Below are positions 34,250 to 42,641 of a DNA stretch of 64,000 bases, piece after piece. Origin of the DNA: Oceanicaulis sp. HTCC2633. Its GTDB lineage: Bacteria > Pseudomonadota > Alphaproteobacteria > Caulobacterales > Maricaulaceae. The first letter of the stretch is position 1. Every line of letters starts with the position of its first letter. The DNA lies in NCBI RefSeq assembly GCF_000152745.1, contig NZ_CH672428.1, forward strand, positions 2,870,625 to 2,934,624, given 5' to 3'. A program made the position numbers and the translations under genes. A model generated the notes under the pieces. The model did no database searches, was not told the origin of the DNA, and saw nothing but the letters and a program-made list of their open reading frames with translations.

Positions 34250-35218
34250 TCAGGGCATGCAGACCTGATTGCGCCCGCCTTCCTTGGCCTTGTAGAGCCC
34301 GGCGTCCGCCTCGCCGAGCATTTTCTCACCGCTCGATTCAAGATCGCCGGCATGCAGCGTCGCGAGTCCCATGGAGGCGGTCACGGGGATGGGGTGGCCG
34401 TCATCATTTTCCACATGCAACGCCTGCAAGGCGAGGCGCAGCGATTCCGCCGTCTGCAGGGCCATGTCCGCGTCCTGGCCAGGCAGGAGGACAGCGAATT
34501 CCTCACCGCCCAGTCGGCCCAGCATGGCCGGCGGACGCAACAGCGCCTTGAGGGTTTTCACCGTCTTGATCAGCACCCGGTCGCCGCTGGCATGGCCGTG
34601 TGTGTCGTTGATCTTCTTGAAGAAATCGAGGTCGACCATGAGCACGCTGAAGGGCAGGGCCTGATCGAGCGCGCGCTTGTGCTCGCGTTCCAGCGTGCGC
34701 ATGAACACCCGGCGGTTATAGGCGCCGGTCAGCGCATCGGTTTCCGCTTCCGCTCGCATGCGCTGGGTCAGTCGGACAATGCGCGAGGCGGCGCGCATGC
34801 GGGCCTTCAACTCGTTCTTGTCGATGGGTTTGACCAGAAAGTCGTCCGCGCCGGAATCGAGGGATTCCGCGAGCTTGTCCTCCTGACCCGAGGCGGACAG
34901 CACCATGGTGTGGATATGCTCGGTCTCGGGATTGGCCTTGACCCGCCAGCACGCCTCAAGCCCTGAAAAGTCCGGAAGTTCGATGGCGGTGAGGAAGATG
35001 TCGGGCGGGTCCTGGCGCAGCTGGTCAAGGCTCTCCTGGGCATGGCCGGACGCGCTGCAGATAAACCCTGCTTCGGTCAGCATGCGCACCAGGATAGCGC
35101 GCTGGACCCGGCTGGTCTCACAGATATGGATGTGCAGACGCTCATCCTCCGCGCGATCTCCGGTGGGAGAGGCGTCGGGCAGGACTTCCGGGAAAGAGGG
35201 CGCTTCGGACACAGCCAT
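34250..35218 (-). CDS. diguanylate cyclase with degenerate receiver domain
   Basis: A 322-residue protein: receiver-like domain (about 28-145), then a GGDEF domain (about 160-322). The cyclase site RLGGEEF is intact (237-241), with DLDFFKKINDTHGHASGD, so it should make c-di-GMP. Two things are missing. The receiver has ala (Ala78, PPDIFLTAIELPDFSG) where the phospho-acceptor Asp belongs, and its acidic pocket reads CETSR. The product-inhibition site RxxD before GGEEF reads RPPA. The protein may therefore be controlled by binding or dimerisation rather than phosphorylation. ATG at 35218 preferred over a GTG at 35227. Confidence 0.9.
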   Translation of the reverse strand: MAVSEAPSFPEVLPDASPTGDRAEDERLHIHICETSRVQRAILVRMLTEAGFICSASGHAQESLDQLRQDPPDIFLTAIELPDFSGLEACWRVKANPETEHIHTMVLSASGQEDKLAESLDSGADDFLVKPIDKNELKARMRAASRIVRLTQRMRAEAETDALTGAYNRRVFMRTLEREHKRALDQALPFSVLMVDLDFFKKINDTHGHASGDRVLIKTVKTLKALLRPPAMLGRLGGEEFAVLLPGQDADMALQTAESLRLALQALHVENDDGHPIPVTASMGLATLHAGDLESSGEKMLGEADAGLYKAKEGGRNQVCMP

Positions 35219-35293
35219 GTCGCGCACGCTAGGGGAGAAGGCTTAACGCTGTCCTGATGACACGCGTAAAATCGGAAAATCCGATAGGCGCGA

Positions 35294-35620
35294 TCAGGCC
35301 TTGGTATCCAACAACTTGCCCAGCATTTCATCGGCGGAGCGGATGATGGAGGTGGCCGCTGACGCCTGATGCTCGGCCTTGATCATGTCGACCATGGCGG
35401 TGACGTAGTCATCATTGAAAGAAGAAACGCGCCCGCCGGGACCGGCGGGTGGTGGGGGGGCGTCGGATCGCCCGGCGGACGCGTCAGGAGCTGAAGCGCT
35501 TTGGGTAAGCGCGGCAGGGATGGTCGATGGGCGAACGCGGTTGACCATGCCTGCCGCAGCATCCAGCCGCGCTGTGGCGGCTTGGAAGGCTTGTACGCCG
35601 GATGAGAAAACCGAGTTCAT
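35294..35620 (-). CDS. small flagellar-rod-like protein
   Basis: A 108-residue protein that looks like the two ends of a flagellar rod/hook protein without the middle. The N-terminus, SSGVQAFQAATARLDAAAGMVNRVRP, resembles the rod-type helix (SGLxAxxxRLxxxAxNIAN), and the C-terminus, DDYVTAMVDMIKAEHQASAATSIIRSADEMLGKLLD, resembles the rod/hook C-terminal helix (VxxMVxMIxAxxxFxAxxxVIxTxDEMLxxLLxL). A Pro/Ser/Ala-rich linker joins them. It may be a real small axial component or a relative in which the outer domain was lost. It is monocistronic and lies beside the c-di-GMP gene. Confidence 0.65.
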   Translation of the reverse strand: MNSVFSSGVQAFQAATARLDAAAGMVNRVRPSTIPAALTQSASAPDASAGRSDAPPPPAGPGGRVSSFNDDYVTAMVDMIKAEHQASAATSIIRSADEMLGKLLDTKA

Positions 35621-35782
35621 GACCGTAGCTATGCGCCTAAATGTCGGTCATTGCACGCGGAACCGGTCATGTAAGTTACCGGGGCGTTAAGCGCGTGGTT
35701 CATGTCTCAGAGAGTTAGACAGCCGTATGACGCGTCTATGTCTTGGTCTTGCGAACGCTGGGCGCGAGCATTTCACAATCAG

Positions 35783-36664
35783 TTAAGCTTTGTAGCCGCA
35801 GTTCAGACAGAGGTCGCTTTTTGTGGAGAAGGCTTGGACGCCTTCGCATAAAGCGCAATGTGCTTCATAAACGGAATCTGTTTCGCCGCATGCGTAACAA
35901 TAAGTCTGTTCACCATTGAATTCAGCCGTTTTTGGTTGTTCGTCCCAGTCTTTACCTTCCCAGTGGCACACACCACAATAGTTTAGTCTTTTGTCAGGGA
36001 CTCCGATTTCTGCTTTGAAAAATTCACTTCCAAATATTTTTCTTAATAGTTCGAATTCTGCCAGTGCTTGGTTTCTCAAATGATCCGGGTAAACATATAT
36101 TCCGTCAGCTGAATCGAGAAATTTTATTCTTATCGGAAACGGGTTTTTTGACCCTAAAAAATACTCAGAAACTCGTAAAATATGAATAAATATTGATTCT
36201 AGAGAATATTCAGCGCCAGATATAGAGTGGCTGGATTCATTTCGAAAGGCGCGTAATTTTTCGAAATGTTTCCAAGCACCCTCGGATAGTTCTTTGTTTC
36301 CAAAAAGCTCTATAGCTCTTTGTAAATCTGAGGCGGAAATTGAGCGTAAGGAGCCAAAGCTGACTGTTCCGGATTTGGGTTTGGGCCAACTCTTGGGCCC
36401 GTCAAGTAATAAAAATGGAGATGTTGCACATAAAATAGATTTTAATTGAAATTCTACTGATAGAAATAGCAAGTTTATTATATTTCTAATAAGGTATTTT
36501 GAGCTTTCAATATGCTCCAGTGTTTCAGGCGTTTCATCACCAGCCCATTCAATCACGTAAGAATGATCAGAAATGAATCGGGTAAATGTATCGAATGCCA
36601 GATTGAACGCGCTATGAGATTCGCGATCAAAGTCTTCTGACGTCGGGATGTTGGTGACTTTCAT
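35783..36664 (-). CDS. foreign-looking protein with HEPN-like motif and two zinc ribbons
   Basis: A 293-residue protein that I cannot name. The first 170 residues are helical and contain KLRAFRNESSHSIS; Arg141-x4-His146 fits the Rx4-6H catalytic motif of HEPN RNases. The last 65 residues hold four CxxC pairs (230/233, 256/259, 270/273, 286/289), consistent with two zinc ribbons that could bind nucleic acid. The gene is far AT-richer than its neighbours and rich in TTT, AAA and ATT codons, so it looks recently acquired. It begins 9 bases after the ubiD stop, with no good ribosome site. A defence or regulatory RNase is the leading guess. Confidence 0.7.
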   Translation of the reverse strand: MKVTNIPTSEDFDRESHSAFNLAFDTFTRFISDHSYVIEWAGDETPETLEHIESSKYLIRNIINLLFLSVEFQLKSILCATSPFLLLDGPKSWPKPKSGTVSFGSLRSISASDLQRAIELFGNKELSEGAWKHFEKLRAFRNESSHSISGAEYSLESIFIHILRVSEYFLGSKNPFPIRIKFLDSADGIYVYPDHLRNQALAEFELLRKIFGSEFFKAEIGVPDKRLNYCGVCHWEGKDWDEQPKTAEFNGEQTYCYACGETDSVYEAHCALCEGVQAFSTKSDLCLNCGYKA

Positions 36665-36673
36665 GATAGTACT

Positions 36674-38176
36674 TCAGTCCAGCCCCAGCTCGCTCCACAT
36701 CGCGTCCACCCGGTCGATCACATCCTGCTCCATGTAGAGCTTCTCGCCCCATTCGCGGTTGGTTTCGCCGGGCCATTTGTTCGTGGCGTCCATGCCGACC
36801 TTGGAGCCGAGGCCCGACACCGGCGAGGCGAAGTCGAGATAGTCGATGGGCGTGTTCTCAATGGGGGTGATGTCGCGCGCCGGGTCCATGCGGGTGGAGA
36901 TCGCCCACATCACATCCTTCCAGTCGCGCGCATTGATGTCGTCATCCACGACGATCACCCATTTGGTGTACATGAACTGGCGCAGATAGGACCACGCGCC
37001 CATCATCACGCGCTTGGCGTGGCCGGCATAGGCCTTCTTCATCGAGATGACGGCGATGCGATAGCTGCAGCCTTCGGGCGGCAGCCAGAAGTCGACGATC
37101 TCGGGGAATTGCTGACGCACCAGCGGGATGAAGACCTCGTTCAGCGCTTCGCCCAGCACGGACGGCTCATCCGGCGGACGGCCGGTGAAGGTGGTCAGGT
37201 AGATCGGGTCCTTGCGCATGGTGATGGCGCTGATTCTGAAGACCGGGAATTTCTCGACCGAATTGTAATAGCCGGTGTGATCGCCGTACGGGCCTTCATC
37301 CTCGTACTCGTCCAGCATGACATGGCCTTCGAGCACGATCTCGGCCTCGGCGGGCACTTTCAAGGGCACGGTCTTGCAATCGACCAGCTCGGCTTTCTGA
37401 CCACGCAAGAGGCCCGCGAACTGGTATTCGCTCAACGTGTCGGGCACCGGGGTGACGGCGGCCAGGATGGTGCCGGGATCGGCGCCCAGAACGCAGGCGA
37501 CGGGCAGGGGATCGGGCTTCTCGTTCTTCCAGCGCTGATAATGCTGGGCGCCGCCGCGATGCTTGAGCCAGCGCATGATCGCACGGTCCTTGCCCAGCTT
37601 CTGCATGCGGTAGATGCCCAGATTGAAGTCGTCCTGCTTGTCGTCTGACGGGCCCTTGGTCACCACAAGCGGCCAGGTGATGAGCGGGGCGGGCTCGCCC
37701 GGCCAGCAGCCCTGGATCGGCAGGCGATCAAGATCAATGTCATCGCCCTGCAGCACCACTTCCTGACACGGCGCCTTGCGCACGGTCGTGGGGCGCATGC
37801 TCATCACGGTTTTCGCCAGCGGCAGCATGCCGAGCGCGTCCTTCAGGCCGCGCGGCGGTTCGGGCTGGCGCAGGAAGGCCAGAAGTTCGCCCACTTCGCG
37901 CAGGTCGGAGGCGGATTTTCGCGGCTCGCCGCCCAGGGTCACGGCGCGGGCGACGCGGCCCACCGTGCCGAAGAGGTTCGCGAGCGCCGGCATTTCGGCG
38001 GGGCGGCCATCCTCATGAACCGGGTTCTCGAACAGGACCGCCGGACCGCCGGTGTTCAGCAGTCGGGTCTGGATCTCGGTCATCTCAAGATGCGTGGAGA
38101 CCGGACGGGAGACGCGCTTGAGCTCGCCTTCGGATTCCAGCAAAGCGATGAAGTCGCGCAGAGATTTGTACGCCAT
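36674..38176 (-). CDS. ubiD: UbiD family decarboxylase
   Basis: Removes the carboxyl group of 3-octaprenyl-4-hydroxybenzoate with prenylated FMN in ubiquinone synthesis. The 500-residue length is normal. Recognisable blocks are [33 protein letters not shown] (catalytic Glu region), [51 protein letters not shown] and [15 protein letters not shown] good GGAGGG site precedes the ATG. UbiX, which makes the cofactor, is not in the window. UbiA is at 47927-48853. Confidence 0.93.
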   Translation of the reverse strand: MAYKSLRDFIALLESEGELKRVSRPVSTHLEMTEIQTRLLNTGGPAVLFENPVHEDGRPAEMPALANLFGTVGRVARAVTLGGEPRKSASDLREVGELLAFLRQPEPPRGLKDALGMLPLAKTVMSMRPTTVRKAPCQEVVLQGDDIDLDRLPIQGCWPGEPAPLITWPLVVTKGPSDDKQDDFNLGIYRMQKLGKDRAIMRWLKHRGGAQHYQRWKNEKPDPLPVACVLGADPGTILAAVTPVPDTLSEYQFAGLLRGQKAELVDCKTVPLKVPAEAEIVLEGHVMLDEYEDEGPYGDHTGYYNSVEKFPVFRISAITMRKDPIYLTTFTGRPPDEPSVLGEALNEVFIPLVRQQFPEIVDFWLPPEGCSYRIAVISMKKAYAGHAKRVMMGAWSYLRQFMYTKWVIVVDDDINARDWKDVMWAISTRMDPARDITPIENTPIDYLDFASPVSGLGSKVGMDATNKWPGETNREWGEKLYMEQDVIDRVDAMWSELGLD

Positions 38177-38410
38177 CCGGCCCTCCTGTCAGATGGAGAG
38201 CAAACTAGGCCCGCCCGGCAGGCGGGCCAAGCGCGAAGCTGCGTTGGGCGACGGGTCATGAGAGATGACTTGCGCAATTGCAAATCATTCTTATAAGCGG
38301 GTGCGGATCGATGCGACCGGTCCGATGCGTTTCGCGGCGGACTAACGCAGTCCAGACTGACAAGGGCGGCGAGGGGCGTAACAGAGCTATCGCCACACCC
38401 GGGGGACCTT

Positions 38411-39559
38411 ATGAAAATCCGTGACATCATCTTCTGGCTCCACCTGAGCGTGGGCATGACGCTGGGCGTCTTCATTCTCCTGATGTCGGTCACCGGCGTC
38501 CTGCTCACCTATGAGCGCCAGATAATCCGCATGGCGCAGAACAGCGCCATCAGCGCGCCCGCGGACGCCGAACCGCTGAGCTATCAGGCGCTGGCGGACG
38601 CCGCGATCGAGGCGGGCGGCGCGCCGGGGCATGTGATGACGGTTCCGAACGGTCGTGAGGGCGCAGTGAGCGTCTCCGCCGGGCGTCGCAACAGTTTCCT
38701 GCTCAACCCCTATACGGGCGAGCGTCTTGAGGAAGCGGGCGAGGGGACGCGCGCCTTCTTCCGCCGGGTGATGTACATCCATCGCTGGCTGGCCTTTACG
38801 GGCGGCCGCAATGAGGTGGGCGCCCAGATCAATGGCGTGTCGAACCTGCTGTTCGCGCTGTTGTGCCTGACCGGGCTTTATCTGTGGCTGCCGAAACTCT
38901 GGCGCGCGGCTTTCCTCAAACCCCGCCTGACGCTGCTCGCGCGCCATCCCAACGCCAAGGCGCGCCATTTCAACTGGCACCATGCGCTGGGCCTGTGGTT
39001 CGCCCTTCCGCTGGTCGCGATCACCCTGACAGGGGCAGTGTTCTCCTATCGCTGGGCGGGTGACGTCGTGAGCTGGGTCTTTGGCGGCGCGCAAGGCCAG
39101 AGTGGCGGTCAGCAGGTCGAGCTCGTCAATGCTGAACCCGCGCGTCTTCGGGGCGATGTCGTGTCGCTGGATGCTCTGGTCGGCGCGGCGCAATCGCAGA
39201 CCGGACTTGAAGGCCGCCGGGTGCAGATCACCTTGCCGGCGCCGGACGCCGTCACCACCCTCATCGCGATCGATTCAGGCAATGGCGTCGAACCGGGTTC
39301 GATCCATAGCTTTGAGATTGCGCGGGACGGCGGCAGCGTCTCCCCCATCGATCCGCGTGCAGAGATGCCGCTGGCGCGCAAGGCGCGGATATTCATCCGC
39401 TTCCTGCACACGGGTGAGGTGTTCGGCCTGATCGGACAGACCATTGCCGGGCTCGCCTCCGCCGTTGCGGTGCTGCTTGTCTATACCGGATTGTGTCTGG
39501 GCAGCTCGCGGCTCTGGACGCTGTATCAGAAACGTCGCCGCCAGCGCGCTCCCGGCTGA
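38411..39559 (+). CDS. PepSY-associated membrane protein
   Basis: A 382-residue protein with four membrane helices (about 10-33, 145-166, 197-218 and 345-368) around periplasmic PepSY regions. Typical blocks are HLSVGMTLGVFILLMSVTGVLLTYERQI, RRVMYIHRWLAF, LFALLCLTGLYLWLPKLW, FNWHHALGLWFALPLVAITLTGAVFSY and RFLHTGEVFGLIGQTIAGLAS. Such proteins usually act with TonB-dependent siderophore receptors as inner-membrane iron reductases; the conserved His residues in helices could bind haem. GGGGGACC precedes the ATG. The TonB receptor in this window is too far away to be a clear partner. Confidence 0.88.
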   Translation: MKIRDIIFWLHLSVGMTLGVFILLMSVTGVLLTYERQIIRMAQNSAISAPADAEPLSYQALADAAIEAGGAPGHVMTVPNGREGAVSVSAGRRNSFLLNPYTGERLEEAGEGTRAFFRRVMYIHRWLAFTGGRNEVGAQINGVSNLLFALLCLTGLYLWLPKLWRAAFLKPRLTLLARHPNAKARHFNWHHALGLWFALPLVAITLTGAVFSYRWAGDVVSWVFGGAQGQSGGQQVELVNAEPARLRGDVVSLDALVGAAQSQTGLEGRRVQITLPAPDAVTTLIAIDSGNGVEPGSIHSFEIARDGGSVSPIDPRAEMPLARKARIFIRFLHTGEVFGLIGQTIAGLASAVAVLLVYTGLCLGSSRLWTLYQKRRRQRAPG

Positions 39560-39611
39560 TCACGGGGTTAAGAGAGGTGCAACCTTTCACGCCCCCGCGC
39601 ATTGGATGGGC

Positions 39612-39866
39612 ATGAGGTTCGTATATCAAACACTGGGCTTCCTGCTCATCGCCGTGGGCGTCCCGTTATTCTGGACGCCCTTGCCCTTCGGGCTCGTTCT
39701 GATTGCGATCGGGATGGCGCTTGTCCTGTCCAATTCCGACAGCGCGCGCGAATGGGTGCGCGGCAAGCGTCAGGACCATCCCGGCTTCAATGACCTCATG
39801 ACAAAGGCCGAACGGGTGACCCCGCACCCGTTCGACCGCATCCTGCAGCGCACCGAGATCAATTAG
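39612..39866 (+). CDS. small PGPGW-like membrane protein
   Basis: An 84-residue protein: two adjoining hydrophobic helices at residues 3-40 joined by the proline/glycine turn WTPLPFGLVLIAIGMALV, then a basic soluble tail. The P-x-P-x-G helix hairpin resembles the PGPGW family of small membrane proteins. I used the ATG at 39612; 39606 is equally possible, and the longer upstream frame is unrelated. Its end overlaps the end of the convergent serine hydrolase gene by 8 bases. Function unknown. Confidence 0.68.
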   Translation: MRFVYQTLGFLLIAVGVPLFWTPLPFGLVLIAIGMALVLSNSDSAREWVRGKRQDHPGFNDLMTKAERVTPHPFDRILQRTEIN

Positions 39867-41208
39867 CGGCTGACGGCGCCTGCCTGGCCGCCAGGACGGC
39901 GCGGGCGAAGTCCGGCGCGCCGCCATCGCTGCCCAGCGTCGCGCCCATGCGCAGGACGATCAGGTCCTCGGACGGGATCACGAAGGTCCATTGCTGCTGG
40001 AAGCCGCGCATCACCACCGTGTCCGACGGCAGGCCGGGAATGTTCAGCCAGAAGCCGGCGCCGTACTGATCATCGGAGGTGACGGTCGGCGTCGAGACAT
40101 AGGTCAGCCAGTTGGGCGGAATAATCTGTTCATCCCCGATGCGGCCCTCATTGAGATAGAGCTCGCCCATGCGCGCCCAGTCCCGGGCGCTGGCGTACAT
40201 GTAGCTCGACCATTGCAGGGTGCCGGACTGGTCCGGCTCGAACACCGCATGGTTCATGCCCAGCGGGGTGAACAGCCACTCGCGCAGCGTCGCGATTTCC
40301 TCGACGATGGTGTCGCCCATCACCGTTTCCATGGCGGAACCGGCAAGCACGGTGTTGCCGCTCTGATAGTCCCAGTGCTCGCCCGGCGCATGGAGGACGT
40401 TCCGGTTGGCGGCATAGGTCGCCATGTCGGTCTGGGTGAACAGCATCTCCGAATTCGGATCGGTGCCGTCATTGACCTCGAAGCCATCAAGTCCGCCGCT
40501 CATGCGCAGAAGGTCGTCAATGGTGATCTCCGGGCGTCCGGCCTCGACGAGCGCCGGTACCTGACCGGGCGCGCTGATATCGATCAGGCCGCGCTGCACC
40601 AGGACGCCCGCGAAAGTGGCTGCGGTGGACTTGGTCATGGACCAGCCATGCAAGGGCGTCGTCTCGTCCACACCCTCGGCATAGCGCTCGGCCACCAGAT
40701 GGCCGTCATGGATCACGAGGGCGGCGAGGGTGTTGCGGCCGTCCTCGGTGAAGACGTCATCGAGCGCGGCGCTGAGGGCGTCGACGTCAAAGTTCGCATC
40801 GCGCCAGTCCGCATCCAGCGTCATCGGATCCGGCCCATCCGTGATGGGCAGGCTGAGACTGGCGTCGAACTCATCAAAGTCATGCACCAGCGTGCAGCCG
40901 AGGCCGTCGCGATAGACGGCGGTCTGCTTGTAGAGCCCGCCCAGGACCGCGCTGGTCACGCGCCGGTTCTCGCGGTCAATGTCGACAGAGATCAGCGCAT
41001 TGGCGCCGCCCAGAAGCGGGGTGATGTAGAGCGCCTGGGCGCGATCGGGGTCCAGACCGGACACGAAGGTCAGCGAACAGGTCTGCTTGGCGGTGATGCC
41101 GGTCCCGGATGGCAGATAGATTCGGCCGGTCACGGACTGGCTCAGATAGATCCAGCCGCCCAGCACAAGGGCCGCGATGACGGCGATCACCCAGAACAAA
41201 CGACGCAT
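39859..41208 (-). CDS. serine hydrolase of the beta-lactamase (class C / 6-aminohexanoate) fold
   Basis: A 449-residue protein with an N-terminal membrane anchor (about 4-24), so the enzyme faces the periplasm. The nucleophile motif is HGWSMTKSTAAT (Ser190, Lys193), and WDYQSGNTVLAG supplies the likely second-site Tyr. The region 35-130 is an extra N-terminal part outside the core fold. Proteins like this are often labelled 6-aminohexanoate-dimer hydrolases but usually act on esters or small amides; true beta-lactam hydrolysis is unlikely. GGGGAGG precedes the ATG. Monocistronic. Confidence 0.87.
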   Translation of the reverse strand: MRRLFWVIAVIAALVLGGWIYLSQSVTGRIYLPSGTGITAKQTCSLTFVSGLDPDRAQALYITPLLGGANALISVDIDRENRRVTSAVLGGLYKQTAVYRDGLGCTLVHDFDEFDASLSLPITDGPDPMTLDADWRDANFDVDALSAALDDVFTEDGRNTLAALVIHDGHLVAERYAEGVDETTPLHGWSMTKSTAATFAGVLVQRGLIDISAPGQVPALVEAGRPEITIDDLLRMSGGLDGFEVNDGTDPNSEMLFTQTDMATYAANRNVLHAPGEHWDYQSGNTVLAGSAMETVMGDTIVEEIATLREWLFTPLGMNHAVFEPDQSGTLQWSSYMYASARDWARMGELYLNEGRIGDEQIIPPNWLTYVSTPTVTSDDQYGAGFWLNIPGLPSDTVVMRGFQQQWTFVIPSEDLIVLRMGATLGSDGGAPDFARAVLAARQAPSAAN

Positions 41209-41367
41209 GATTTTCCTCCCCGGTTTTGCAGGAGGTTTCGCCCGTGAAGGGCCGCGGTCAAGGGCGATAAGGAAAAACGTATTCGCTGAAGCAGTTCACT
41301 TACTAAATTTAAACAGATTGCGCCTAGTCTGAGAGCATAATCTCCCCTGTGAGCGCAAAACTGGCGA

Positions 41368-41391
41368 AGGGCGGGCTGACAAGCCCGCCCT
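41368..41391. terminator. hairpin between serine hydrolase and GNAT genes
   Basis: Perfect 10-bp stem, AGGGCGGGCT and AGCCCGCCCT, loop GACA, 12 bases after the GNAT stop. ATTTTC flanks it on the plus-strand side; on the minus strand the trailing T run is weak. Confidence 0.6.
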
Positions 41392-41403
41392 ATTTTCTAT
41401 GTG

Positions 41404-41709
41404 TCAGCGCTCGGCCGCCGGCTTGAGCACGTCCTGCCATTCGGGTGTCTTGGCGATCTGCGCCTTGGCGAAAGGACACAGCGGCACGATCTGGACGCCG
41501 CGTTTGTGGGCATCCTCCACTGCGCGCTGGACCAGCGCCTTGCCCACGCCCTGACCGCGCCATTCATCGGGGACGCCGGTATGATCAATGATGATCATGG
41601 ACGCGCTGGCGATGGAGAAGGTCATCTCCGCATCGGGCTTGCCGGGGGCGCTGGCGATATAGCGGCCCTTGCTGTCCGAACGCTCTTCCGTAATCGTGAA
41701 TTCAGCCAT
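41404..41709 (-). CDS. small GNAT-type N-acetyltransferase (YjdJ-like)
   Basis: A 101-residue protein of the small Gcn5-like family: AEMTFSIASASMIIIDHTGVPDEWRGQGVGKALVQRAVEDAHKRGVQIVPLCPFAKAQIAKTPEW. The acetyl-CoA loop is RGQGVGKAL; the conserved Cys in VPLCPFAK and the closing PEWQDVL are typical of the YjdJ/Gcn5-related short group. The substrate is unknown. GGAGG precedes the ATG. It is separate from its neighbours on both sides and is followed by a hairpin. Confidence 0.88.
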   Translation of the reverse strand: MAEFTITEERSDSKGRYIASAPGKPDAEMTFSIASASMIIIDHTGVPDEWRGQGVGKALVQRAVEDAHKRGVQIVPLCPFAKAQIAKTPEWQDVLKPAAER

Positions 41710-41840
41710 GTCGGCCTCCTGTCCTCTGATGACAACATCATAAATCCAGACAGGAGCGCCGTCTTTGTCAGGTCTGGAAACTATGGTTTTCCAGCCTCAC
41801 AGATAGAGCGGGCCCCGGAGAGTACGGAGCCCGTTCCAGG

Positions 41841-42617
41841 CTATCCGAATTTGGAGAAGTCCGGCGCTCGCCGTTCCATGAAGGCGGTGGCCGCCTCCTT
41901 GAACTCGTCCGTCCGCAATTGCTCGGCGAACAGGCCGCCCTCGCGCACGATGCGCTCCTTGATGTCCTCGGGCGGCAGGTTGATCAGCATCTTGGCGGTC
42001 TTCACCGCGCCTGGCGCCAGCTGGGCGATCTGCTGGGCGATCTCCTGAACGGCCGCTTCAAACCCGTCCGGAGGCAGGACCGCATTGATGAGGTTCTTGG
42101 CTTCAGCCTTCTTCGCATCCCATTTGGCGCCCAGCAGCAGCATCTCGCTCGCGACCGCGCGACCGACAATGCCCGGCAGGATCTGGGAGGAGCCGAATTC
42201 GGGAGCCAGCGCCAGATTGACGAAAGGGGTGGTGAACAGGGCGCGGTTCGTCGCGTAGACGAGATCGCAATGGAGCAGGAGCGTCGTGCCGATGCCGACG
42301 GCCAGACCGTCCACCGCGGCGATAACGGGCTTCTCGCAGCCCATCAGCGCGATCATGAAGCGCTCGACGGCCGGGGTTTCGCCGCCGCCGATATGAGGCG
42401 GCGCCTCCATGAAGTCCATCATGTCATTGCCCGCCGAGAAGCAGCCTTCGCCGCCTGCGATGATCACGACGCGGATATCGGCGCGCGTATTGGCCTCTTC
42501 CAGCCCGTCCGCCAGGGCGGCGTACATGGCGCGCGTGATGGCGTTCTTCTTCTCGAGACGATTGAAGCGCAGGGTGCGCACGCCGTTCGCGTCGCTCACC
42601 GAAATCAGATCAGTCAT
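41841..42617 (-). CDS. enoyl-CoA hydratase/isomerase family protein
   Basis: A 258-residue crotonase. Oxyanion-hole blocks are GGEGCFSAGNDMMDFM (the SAGND stretch) and AAVDGLAVGIGTTLLLHCDLVYA; FTTPFVNLALAPEFGSSQILPGIVGRAVASEMLLLG follows, where the usual catalytic Glu of hydratases aligns with APEFGSS. That match to the PECI/ECI2 style (ALAPE) suggests isomerase or a side-chain hydratase rather than a core beta-oxidation enzyme. AAGGA lies before the ATG. It is 25 bases after the arylesterase-like gene stop, so the two may be co-transcribed. Confidence 0.88.
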   Translation of the reverse strand: MTDLISVSDANGVRTLRFNRLEKKNAITRAMYAALADGLEEANTRADIRVVIIAGGEGCFSAGNDMMDFMEAPPHIGGGETPAVERFMIALMGCEKPVIAAVDGLAVGIGTTLLLHCDLVYATNRALFTTPFVNLALAPEFGSSQILPGIVGRAVASEMLLLGAKWDAKKAEAKNLINAVLPPDGFEAAVQEIAQQIAQLAPGAVKTAKMLINLPPEDIKERIVREGGLFAEQLRTDEFKEAATAFMERRAPDFSKFG

Positions 42618-42641
42618 TTCGCTGTCCTTGGGGCAGAGAAT

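Noticed and set aside
39859..41208. True beta-lactamase (antibiotic resistance)
   Set aside because: The SxxK fold is shared by many esterases and amidases; the extra N-terminal region and motif context do not resemble AmpC.
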